Below are positions 8,601 to 16,740 of a stretch of DNA of 33,314 bases, piece by piece. Location: assembly GCA_003427395.1 (NCBI GenBank), contig BFEA01000125.1, positions 2,333,647-2,366,960 of the forward strand, in the 5' to 3' direction. Position 1 is the stretch's first letter, and each line of letters opens with the position of its first letter. The DNA is from Chara braunii (taxonomy: Eukaryota; Streptophyta; Charophyceae; Charales; Characeae). The translations under genes were made by a program, and so were the position numbers. The notes below the pieces were generated by a model. The model searched no databases and was not told where the DNA came from. It saw only the letters and a program-made list of their open reading frames with translations.

Positions 8601-11600
8601 GAGCGCAAGAACACTACTTGTTTGCCCCAGAGGAGCAGGAGCAGGAGCTCGAGATCTTGCTTGTGCAGCATTGCGCCTGCGTCTGACGGGCGGCGCCGCG
8701 TGGGCAAGAAGTCGACTTGCCAGCTGTCAAGTCGTCGTTCACTGTTGTGTCATCGGTGTTGGTGGGAGTTCTATGGGGATCGTTTGGAGAAGCATTGCGG
8801 GATCGGATCGCAGGGCTTAGGAGGAGGTCGTGGAGGTAGTGACCCGGGGGCAGTGTGGCTCCATAGCCAGCTGTATGGAGGAAACAGCAGGGGAAGAAGG
8901 GCGGTGCCTGCGGCAGAGGCTTCTCTGGTGGCATCTGCCGGTGATGGCACTTCAGCAGAACATCGATTATCAGCATCTCTGACATCGGAAGTGTCAGGGT
9001 TAATGGCCCACACGCTGACCTTGGAAGTCGGTGGCAGACAGATCACGGTAGAGACTGGTGTGATTGGTCGTCAAGCTAACGGCGCAGTAACGGTGACAGA
9101 CGGCGAAACTGTGTTGTTTACAACTGTGTGCGCAGCAGAGGAAGCAGAGAACGTAGGGGACTTTGTGCCCCTCACTGTGAATTATCAAGAGAGACTCAGT
9201 GCTGTGGGCAGGACGAGTGGTGGGTTCTTCAAGAGAGAAGGAAGGCCCCGTGACCATGAGGTTCTCACCTGTCGCCTCATCGACCGGCCTCTCCGGCCGC
9301 TGATGCCGGAGGGTTTTCATCACGAGACGCAGGTCCTGTCATGGGTGTTGAGCTATGACGGCGTTCACAGCACAGAACCTCTGGCAATCACGGCGGCCGG
9401 GGCGGCTATGGCCATCTCCGACATCCCGTTGAAGAAGCCTATCGCCGGTGTGAGGGTCGGAATGATGGCGGATGGCCGGTTCGTCGTCAATCCGACGGTT
9501 CAGGAAATGGCAGAGTCCCAGCTTGACCTTGTCCTCGCAGGGACAGCAGATGCAGTGATGATGATCGAGGGCTACTGCAACTTCTTGTCAGATGAACAGA
9601 TGCTGCAGGCTATAGAGATGGGGCAGGCTGCTGTGTCAAGCATGTGCCGGGACATTGAGAGGTGGGCCTGCGAGGTAGGCAAGCCCAAGGCATTTGACAA
9701 AATCAGGGCTCCTCCCAGCGAATTGCAGGAGATAGTGACCGAAGTAGTGGGTGAGGAGATCGAGCGGGGCCTTCGAATTCGGGCAAAGAAGGAGCGCACG
9801 AAAGTTATCGGCGACGCGGAGGAGACTGTGTTAGAGATGCTCACCGAGGAAGGAAGGAATAGGGCATTGGAGAGGCTGAAGATTGAGGAGGCAAATGCAG
9901 TGTGGGGTGATGATGAGGATGAGGACGAGGGCGTGCAGATGGTGCTGGACGAGAAGGCTGATCAGCTGCGGAAAGAAATGATGGCATCAGCAGCCACTGC
10001 GAAGAGTTGGGTGAGGCACAGTTTGCATGTCAGAAGAAGAAAGGGTCGTTTGTACGATCCCGTGGATGTGAAGATTGCCACCAAGGCAGTTGTGTCTTCG
10101 ATCTTGCGCCGAATTGTGGTGACAGAGGGTCTGCGAAGCGATGGCCGGAGCGAGTCTGACGTCAGGGCGATCACTTCATCGTGCGGGCTGCTGCCACGTG
10201 CACATGGCAGTGCCCTTTTCACACGTGGCGAGACACAAGCGCTTGCTGTTGCTACGTTGGGAGGAGACAGTATGATGCAGAAAACAGACAATCTGAGTGG
10301 CTCTGACGCTATCCGGTTCTACCTTCAGTATCACTTCCCACCCTGCTCTGTGGGGGAGACTGGCAGAATAGGTCCTCCTAATCGACGAGAAGTCGGCCAT
10401 GGAACACTTGCGCAGCGCGCGTTGGAGCCGGTGTTTCCCAGCGAGGAGGAGTTCCCCTACTCTGTTCGTCTAGAGAGCATGATTACAGAAAGCAACGGGT
10501 CGTCGAGCATGGCATCGGTTTGTGGGGGTTGCCTTGCCCTTATGGATGCAGGGGTCCCTTTGAAGAAGCCCGTCTCTGGAATAGCAATGGGCTTGATTCT
10601 GGACACTCTGCACTGTGGTGGGTCAGGAGAGCCTCTCATTCTCACAGATATCCTTGGCTCGGAGGACGCGCTCGGCGATATGGACTTCAAAGTGGCAGGA
10701 GACGAAGAAAAGGTGACGGCTTTCCAAATGGACATCAAGGTAGAAGGGATCAACATTCCTGTGCTTAGGACTGCACTTGCGCGCGCTCGGGAGGGACGGC
10801 AAGTGGTCTTGCAGAAGATGAAGGAGTGCTCTCCTCCACCGCGGATGGCTCTCTCTCCGTACGCGCCCATCATCGCGACGATGAAGATAGAACCCTCCAA
10901 GGTTGTCACTGTCATCGGTTCCGGAGGGAAGACCATTAGGAGCATCATTGATGAGTCGGGGGTTGAATGCATCAACGTCGAAGACGATGGAACGGTCACG
11001 ATCTGTGCGCGAAACACGGAGGTGTTGGAGCAAGCAAAGGCCAGAATTCGTGGCATTTCTATGGTACCTGAAGTCGGAGCAGTCTACCACAACTGCCCCG
11101 TCAAGGGTGTCACTGCATACGGATGTTTCGTAGAGATCGCACCTGGGCGTCAGGGGCTCGTCCATGTCAGCGAATTATCAACTAAGAGAGTAGAGAAAGT
11201 GGAGGATTTTGTCAAGGAGGGCGACCTTCTAGATGTCAAATTGCTTGAAATAAATGCCCGTGGACAGTTGAGACTCAGCTGCAGAGCCGTGCTGCTAGAA
11301 CAAGAGGAGGGGAAATCGGAAGGGGAGGGGGTTGCCAAGGGAACAGATGTAGAGATGGCTTTTGAAGGTGGTGAAGGGATCAAAGCTCAACTTGAAGCAG
11401 CGGCTGCTGTAAATGGAATGAAAGAAAGAGAAGGACAGAAGGCGGTCAGGCGAAGGAGAGTTGGCCCAAGAGCATCCGATGGGCTAACGGAACGAGCGGA
11501 TGAAGAGGGAGAGAGGACAGAAGGAGCGAATGCGGGCAGGAAGAGGACACGAGGGAAGCTCGCTGCAGCAGATCCAAAAACAAAAGAGCAAGGGATAGAG

Positions 11601-11666
11601 GATGCAGCCGCAGGAGACAGGGAAGAGGATGGGGAAAATGTTACGACTGTTGTTGAAACTCAATAA
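8346..11666 (+). CDS. PNP: Chloroplast-type polynucleotide phosphorylase
   Basis: A single intronless frame of 1,106 codons encodes a phosphorolytic 3'-5' exoribonuclease that trims and degrades RNA and can add purine-rich tails. The start is the first in-frame ATG after a TGA at 8283; a later ATG (8391, MSTLVFAKSV) is an alternative. Residues 1 to ~219 form a Ser/Arg-rich extension with a Ser run, consistent with a plastid transit peptide. The first RNase PH domain begins at ~220 (MAHTLTLEVGGRQ) and holds the FFKR RNA-binding loop at 294-297 and RLIDRPLRP. An all-alpha domain follows, with an acidic DDEDEDEG insert. The second RNase PH domain has GSALFTRGETQALAVATLGG, ESMITESNGSSSMASVCGG and GSEDALGDMDFKVAG. 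Asp774 and Asp780 align with the E. coli catalytic Asp486 and Asp492. A KH domain (~845-905, GSGGKTIRSII) and an S1 domain (~909-980) come next, then a charged tail. CSPPP before the KH domain and FYLQYHFPP favour the plant chloroplast form over the mitochondrial one. It appears intact. Confidence 0.95.
8569..8602 (+). repeat. CAG trinucleotide run in PNPase N-terminus
   Basis: About ten CAG units in tandem, read in the AGC frame, give a run of nine serines in the N-terminal extension. The run lies outside the catalytic domains, so length variation would probably be tolerated. Confidence 0.9.
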
Positions 11667-11943
11667 TTTAATTCAGATCAGGCTTCCGTGTTGGAGTCTG
11701 AGAGGGAGATCTTTGTGTGTACACTGGTAGTTAGCATCCCAGTTTTTTCTTTTCTTTCATATGATCCAAAAAGACAGAATGATGACCCGGTCCATGGCTA
11801 AGCTGATGGCTGAGGTGAGGTCTATGGGGAAAGTTACCATTGTCACCATGTGTCAAAAATTCAAAATTGATCGTAGCAAAAAATAAAATAAAATAAAGTG
11901 ATCTTGACCAACTCATCCTCATATACTCCCTTTCCTTTCTCTT
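11667..11943. other. PNPase 3' flank
   Basis: The presumed 3' UTR and intergenic DNA. Overlapping AATAAA words at 11880-11898 are candidate polyadenylation signals on the + strand. The tRNase Z fragment approaches from the opposite strand, so the two genes would be convergent. Confidence 0.45.
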
Positions 11944-12696
11944 TCACACTGCTGCTGCTGCTCTTTGTCTTTTTCTCCTTCTTCTTTTCCCCCATCCCAG
12001 GTGCAGACGCAATGGTACTATCACTGAACAGTTTTCTTTCCCATCCAACGGATGACTCTGAGCATCCCCTTTGGGGGCGCCCTCGTTCTCCGTACAATTT
12101 TGAAGTGACAGGTCCAAGATGCCCGAGGGCACGAATGTGCACATTTCATTATCAACATGATCGAGGTCCGAAGGCCCCCAAATGCTCATCTTTACCGATC
12201 CATCTTCACCCATGTTGAAAAGAGTCAGAAGCAGACTCGGCAACCCGCCAACAGTCTCGCTGCAGACCCGAGTGAAGAACAGGTGGTTGATCTTTGATAG
12301 CTTGATCTTGTGCTCGATGCAGTAGCGTTGAAGTCCCTCTCCACAGTTAAACAGGAAGCGCCTCTGATCAAAGAACAACAACACGGAAGGTGACGTGTCG
12401 CCAGTATCCATGCCTGTCCCAAGGATCTGGACATAGCTGCAGGTGTTGTGCACGCTGCCCGCACCTCCTTCTGTGCTGCCGACGTTCCCTCTGTCCTTAA
12501 GCTCCCTCCTCCTCCCTCTTTGCTCCTTCTCTCCCTCCTCCCCATCTTCCCTCTTCTTTCCATCTTCGAGCCACCACCTTTTTCCACCTCGCTTCCTCTT
12601 CACCTCCTTCCTATTTCCTCCTCCTCCTTCCTCCTCCTCCTCCGCACTTCCGTCCCCATTTGTAAACCTCCCTCTCGCACCCACACACCCTTCCAC
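11944..12696 (-). pseudogene. Fragment of long-form tRNase Z (ELAC2/TRZ family)
   Basis: A minus-strand open frame of 250 codons. Residues 87-190 (about 12438-12127) resemble the N-terminal half of long-form tRNase Z, the endonuclease that removes tRNA 3' trailers. Motifs include SYVQILGTGMDTGDTSPSVL, FNCGEGLQRYCIEHKIKLSK, RVCSETVGGLPSLLLTL and SIWGPSDLDH. In this family the N-terminal half is an inactive beta-lactamase-like domain, and the catalytic HxHxDH motif lies in the C-terminal half, which is not seen anywhere in the window. TGA codons directly precede the frame and no ATG lies between them and the homology, so this is an internal exon or a broken piece. The first ~80 residues are Glu/Arg/Gly low-complexity and the last ~30 do not look like the family, so both ends probably run into intron or unrelated DNA. 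Whether it is an exon of a large gene or a relic is unresolved. Confidence 0.75.
12440..12690. repeat. Strand-biased polypyrimidine tract
   Basis: The + strand is almost wholly C/T (CTCC and TTCC words) over more than 200 bp, so the minus strand is polypurine. It forms the low-complexity Glu/Arg/Gly part of the tRNase Z frame. Long homopurine tracts can adopt triplex structures. Here it probably also explains the long open frames on both strands. Confidence 0.75.
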
Positions 12697-12699
12697 TCA

Positions 12700-13317
12700 T
12701 CAGCTGTCCGGGTCCCGCTTCCCCAATGAGGATGCCGACAACAACCCCCTCCTTCCAAACCATGCTGAGCTGCACAAGTCGCGCCATCTGTGCGGCGCCG
12801 ACAGCGACGCACCCTCCCTTGTCTCTAGAAGGCTGTCCGCTGCCCACAGTACTGCATCGTCGCCAGCTCCACTAATACCCGCTCCCACGTGGTCCTTTAC
12901 CGCAGCACGCTGGTGTTTCCGCTCGATCACCCTCCGAACCAGATAAGGTTGCAGGTTCAAAGAAAGATAAGGTTGCAGGTTGGAAGAGAAACAAGAAGGC
13001 CGCATGCTCAGCAGGAATGAAGCCCACTTCGGCGCGCAGCTACACGTCAGCCAGGATTCGCGGACGGCGACAAGACATTCCGACCATTTTTGGATAGGAC
13101 CTCGTGGCATACCCGCAAGAGTTGGGATTGCCAGCTGGCATGATATCGAAACACAAGCGGTGTGATCTGACCTATAAGGGGCCGCGCCTCAACACACCTA
13201 AGTTCACTAACATAGTCACTGACCATGGTCACTCACGCATTCCTCTACACGTTACAGTAGGGTTAATGTTATTGTGTTGACATGAAGACGCTTATTGAAA
13301 TTGTTAATGTTTTTCAC

Positions 13318-13320
<3 letters not shown>
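12700..13320. other. Unassigned stretch
   Basis: No gene is recognised. A short direct repeat, AGATAAGGTTGCAGGTT, occurs at about 12941 and 12966. Minus-strand frames of 60-136 codons here show no homology to the N-terminus of tRNase Z that I can recognise. Confidence 0.35.

Positions 13321-13322
<2 letters not shown>

Positions 13323-13395
<73 letters not shown>
13323..13395. repeat. GA dinucleotide microsatellite
   Basis: A pure GA run of about 73 bp. Confidence 0.99.
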
Positions 13396-13398
<3 letters not shown>

Positions 13399-13502
13399 AC
13401 TGTTCTAGTAAACCCACATAGTCAGACTCTTATAGCTGACACTATCATTCCGCTATTACTCTCTTCCTCACACTCAGACACACATAGTCAGACTGTTCTA
13501 GC

Positions 13503-13559
13503 AGACACACACACACTCACACACACACACACACAAAGACGAACGAACACATTCACTCG

Positions 13560-13601
<42 letters not shown>

Positions 13602-13620
13602 TACACACACACAAACACAC
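13503..13620. repeat. CA dinucleotide microsatellite (interrupted)
   Basis: Two CA runs (about 13503-13536 and 13562-13620) are separated by a short AGACGAACGAAC-type segment. The same neighbourhood repeats CACATAGTCAGACT (about 13416 and 13482). Confidence 0.97.
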
Positions 13621-13680
13621 CCGGATCAAAATATTCGAGTTGCCAATATGTACAAGCGTGTCCACAACGATCTCTTCCAT

Positions 13681-13838
13681 TTTTTACATAATCGTGGTGA
13701 TTGACATCTTTGAACTTCATAAGATTCAAAAAACTCTTAACATTGTAAAAATGATTCGATTTTTTACATAATCGTGGTGATTGATATCTTTGAACTTCAT
13801 AAGATTCAAAAAGCTCCGACATTGTAAAAATGATTCGG
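13681..13838. repeat. 80-bp tandem duplication
   Basis: TTTTTACATAATCGTGGTGA starts at 13681 and again at 13761. The two 80-bp units share almost all of their length, including CTTTGAACTTCATAAGATTC and ACATTGTAAAAATGATTCG, with a few substitutions. There is no coding capacity. Confidence 0.95.
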
Positions 13839-13849
13839 TCATTCATCAG

Positions 13850-14158
13850 TACGTTCGGTCATGAATCATCGTTGATCGATGGATAGCCCTTGCCCTAACA
13901 TTGGATTGCACCCCCCTCCCCTTGAACATAACACACTTTAATTATGAATGTATATAAGTTTTTTTATAAGCCCGATACAATGATGATGGGGGTGCGTTTT
14001 CTTCTCGTCGTTTTGGCGGGTGTATTCTTTTCACTCCAGAGCAAGTGGCTTTTATCCACGAAGCTGATGGTGGTGAATATCTCATTTTCGGCCACACTAC
14101 TGAATGAGGCGGGGTGAGTGGATGCCTCTTCTTCGACCGTCATTCGTAGGTATAAGCG
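13850..14158. other. Unassigned stretch
   Basis: No gene, RNA or clear repeat is recognised. It is moderately AT-rich and contains a short duplicated CGGTCAT word at its left end. Confidence 0.35.
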
Positions 14159-14179
14159 ACTTCATCATTATTATAAGAG

Positions 14180-14264
14180 AAAATAAAAAAAAGTATAAAC
14201 TTTGCACAAAGGTCATTCTGGTATTTTCCGTGTCGTTCCAATTTTAACGGATGTCCCAAAGGAC
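14180..14264 (-). pseudogene. U6 snRNA 5'-end chimera (retrocopy fragment)
   Basis: On the minus strand from 14264, GTCCTTTGGGACATCCGTTA followed by AAATTGGAACGA matches the 5' ~40 nt of U6 snRNA, from its first nucleotide. The match ends within the position of the ACAGAGA box (here ACACGGAAAA), so the catalytic core, AGC triad and 3' stem are absent. About 45 nt of unrelated sequence follows to 14180. Possible flanking repeats are ACTTCATCATTATTAT (14159) and ACTTCATTATTAT (14266), but AACTTC words repeat locally, so this is not decisive. A 5' U6 piece joined to other sequence is what template switching during LINE reverse transcription produces. Confidence 0.75.
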
Positions 14265-14378
14265 AACTTCATTATTATCCTAAGCACAACTTCGTCGTTA
14301 TCCTAATGCAATCATCCTCCTCCCCCCCCTCCCTCCCCTTTCACCTTACACTACCTATCTACCACTACTAATTGTAGG

Positions 14379-14690
14379 CATACAGGGAACCCCGTAGTAG
14401 GCAGAACTGTGTTCATGAGAGAACATGTCGGGGCTGCCCCCGGCCCGCAGGTGGGCGATACCGGGTAGGGGACAACCGGTAGCATCAGGGACCATGTCGA
14501 CAGGACCAATCCCTGTGCCTCCCCTCATGTCCCCTCCAACATCAGCAGACTCGCTTAATGCCGATCGGGGGTTCCAGTGGTCTATCTCTAGGTGGTGGGT
14601 GCCAAGCATGCCTAGGAAGGTACATGAGGGCAATGGGGATTGAACCCATGACCAACTGAGTTAGGCCGCTGGATGTGCCCCACTACTTTT
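14379..14690 (-). mobile_element. tRNA-related SINE-like repeat, copy A
   Basis: On the minus strand the right end (about 14690 to 14630) carries tRNA-promoter-like words: TAACTCAGTTGGTCATGG (A-box/D-arm) and GGGTTCAATCCCC (B box). They are closer together than in a real tRNA, so the anticodon arm is deleted. The body to the left (14379-14580) shares blocks with copy B at 14762-15000, including CCCCGTAGTAG, GTGGGCGATACC, CAACCGGTAGCATC and CTGTGCCTCCCCTC. This is the layout of a tRNA-derived SINE. A poly(T) run at 14689-14698 lies at the head side. Confidence 0.6.
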
Positions 14691-14761
14691 TTTTTTTTAA
14701 ATTACCTGTCGAATATGGACAGGACAACCTTTAATGTCTTTTCTATTGTCAATATAGTATT

Positions 14762-15060
14762 GCATGGAGCCCCGTAGTAGCCACATCCGGGTTCAAAACT
14801 CCAATGAGGGAACATGCGGGAGCTGCACCCACTAGCAAGTGCGATACCTGCTACAGCAAGTGGGCGATACCAGCCAGGGGTCAACCGGTAGCATCGGGAC
14901 CGAGCTTCTTCGATGGGCCAGTCACTGTGCCTCCCCTCCGGTCCCCTCCCCCTATGAGCATCAGCAGTCTCTACTCAATGCCACTCGGGGGACCAACGAC
15001 ATAGGATGGACACGGTGACGTTGCCCTCTCGCCGCTCTAACCGGGTGCGTCAGCCGTACA
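14762..15060 (-). mobile_element. tRNA-related SINE-like repeat, copy B
   Basis: Second copy of the family in the same order and orientation as copy A: CCCCGTAGTAG near 14771, CAAGTGGGCGATACC near 14860, CAACCGGTAGCATCGG near 14883 and CTGTGCCTCCCCTC near 14925. At its right end the minus strand reads CCCGGTTAGAGCGG (about 15046-15033), a D-arm-like sequence that may be the remnant of its tRNA head. An internal GCAAGTG(C/G)GCGATACC duplication lies at 14834-14870. Confidence 0.55.
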
Positions 15061-15540
15061 TCATGAGGTCCCTTACGAAAGAATAGGTTCCTGCATGACA
15101 TAACTTACCTTCCCTAAGGGGTTGTCACCACCCTTAGGGGCGTATCCCTACCGAGTTACTGACCCACGTGCGAAAGTTTTTAAATGCAATTGCAGAGGTA
15201 GGGCAGCCAAGGACGTTTGCTCGTTTCGCTGTAGTACAAATACGCTTGGTTAAAACGTCATCTGAGGCCGGACGTCGTTCGTTTCCTAGGGCGTTGATCT
15301 CCTAGGTACGAAGCGCACGTCGGTCGACTAGGTCGGTCTCAACCAAGCGTGAAACCCACAGTTCAATCCCAGTCCCTTAGGCATACAACTCGAATTTTTT
15401 TTTTACAAAGATCAGATATAAATATACCAAATGAATCAACCATAGTTGATAAAACGTACTCCCAATTCAACATAGGTTGAAACAATAATTGGAGGAAATC
15501 CGAGCACCACATTGTAGAACCAATAATACAAAATCGAAAT
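15061..15540. other. Unassigned stretch, possible tRNA-like word
   Basis: No gene is recognised. CCTTAGGGG-type words occur as an inverted pair (CCCTAAGGGG near 15112 and CCCTTAGGGG near 15131) and could form a small hairpin. CAGTTCAATCCCAGTCCC near 15359 resembles a tRNA B box, but no A box or cloverleaf was found with it. Confidence 0.35.
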
Positions 15541-15542
15541 AG

Positions 15543-15544
<2 letters not shown>

Positions 15545-15588
<44 letters not shown>

Positions 15589-15605
15589 ACACACACACAC
15601 ACACA
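15545..15605. repeat. CA dinucleotide microsatellite
   Basis: AC repeats with one GT interruption, followed by a short CGCGCGCG-type patch. Confidence 0.98.
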
Positions 15606-15659
15606 TGCAATCGCGCGCGCGTGCACGGGTGATAACGCCAAGAAGACGGCCATGGTGAT

Positions 15660-15890
15660 GGTTAGGAGGTCGACAATCGAGGAGGAGGAGGAGAGGGAGG
15701 GGTAACGAGGTGAAAGTTGGAGGAGGGAGAACGAGGAAAGAGGAGGGAAGAGGAGGAGGGAGGACAAGGACTACGACGATGGATGAGGATAGAGGATGGA
15801 GGCTGGAGAAGAAGAGAGGAGAGCGACGAGCATGGATGGAGGAGGAGGGAGGAGGGCGATGAGCATGGGTGGAGGAGGAGGGAGCAGCGA
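15660..15890. repeat. Purine-rich GGA-type repeat tract
   Basis: The + strand is strongly G/A-rich with GGAGGAGG words. An imperfect ~33-bp unit recurs at about 15818 and 15851 (GCGACGAGCATGGATGGAGG and GCGATGAGCATGGGTGGAGG). Repeated G runs could allow G-quadruplexes. The minus strand stays open for 196 codons, but the product is Ser/Pro/Leu low-complexity, so I do not call a gene. Confidence 0.7.
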
Positions 15891-16215
15891 TCCATGGCGC
15901 GGCGAACTTGAAGACTGACTGCTGCACCATTTTTTCGTGGCGGAGCGTGAAATACGTACCATTTTCGAGTTCGAATTCTTGCCGCCACTGCTGCAAGGGC
16001 ATCACAGAAAGATGTGTGCCCCTCATGAGGGCATTTCAAGGACGGACCGGCGAAACGCCACCAGCGGTCCAGTAAGGGCGTATCGAAACGTTACGCCCGA
16101 TGCTGACAGGGGCCTGCGGAAAGTTTCAGAGGCCCGAGGGGCACAGAAGGGTAAGTCGGCCTTCACAAAGGCACGACGCAAATAAACACAAAATTCAGGG
16201 GCATTTCGAAAAATT
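15891..16215. other. Unassigned stretch beside LINE 3' end
   Basis: No gene is recognised. GGGCATTTC occurs at about 16030 and 16199, bracketing roughly 170 bp that ends at the poly(A)-side of the LINE. This could be chance or an old duplication. Confidence 0.35.
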
Positions 16216-16217
16216 TT

Positions 16218-16740
16218 CCAAAAAAAAAAAGAATTAAAATACAATAGTTTTTTCCTTTTTTTTTTTTTTTTTTGGAAAGCATATAACTTTATTGCACAAA
16301 AAGGGATCGAGGCCGGGTACCTCACAATTTGACTCGGAGTTATCCTGGCAGCCTTAGCCAGTTTCGCTTACGAGTTGAGCTCGAATATCGACCAACAAAT
16401 CCACAAGCAGTAAACACTACTGCTGGAAACCGGGTCCAGCGTCCCTTCTAACGTTCCTCCGCTCTCCAAAAAAAATTAAGCCTTGAAGCACAGAAAAAAG
16501 AGGGCAATCAAACCAGAAACTTTTATTCTCCCTAAATCTTTAACGCTCAGTGAAGGTGCCCAAGTGAACAGAAAAACAAAGGATCTGCCACAAATTGACC
16601 AAATGAAGCTTAGAGCCTAGCTATTCCAAAAAGGCAGGGCGAATCAAATGTCCTAATTCAGAATATAACCTTAGCTAAGGCGCTAATAAGAATTGTAACT
16701 CTGAACAGTTCGTAAAACTGAGAGGCAGGAATCATGTCGC
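16218..16740 (-). other. LINE 3' UTR and poly(A) tail
   Basis: This non-coding 3' part of the LINE has a poly(A) tract at its left end and the shared tail core (GAAACCGGGTCCAGCGTCCC at 16433-16452). Its left ~200 bp align by eye with the truncated copy at 6219-6480, and the core aligns with copies at 3369, 3780, 26910 and 31965. Confidence 0.65.

Noticed and set aside
10457-11056. 199-codon minus-strand frame inside PNPase
   Set aside because: Shadow of the conserved PNPase coding sequence on the other strand.
12443-12946. 167-codon + strand frame opposite the tRNase Z homology
   Set aside because: Ser/Pro/Leu product of the pyrimidine tract. The minus strand carries the real family motifs.
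13323-13620. Possible CRISPR-like or regulatory repeat array
   Set aside because: Pure dinucleotide repeats without spacer-repeat structure, in a eukaryotic setting.
15355-15385. tRNA gene suggested by a B-box-like word
   Set aside because: No A box, anticodon arm or acceptor stem could be placed around it.
15436-16026. 196-codon minus-strand frame
   Set aside because: Most of it translates a CA microsatellite and a GGA-type purine tract. The short non-repetitive N-terminal part matches nothing I recognise.
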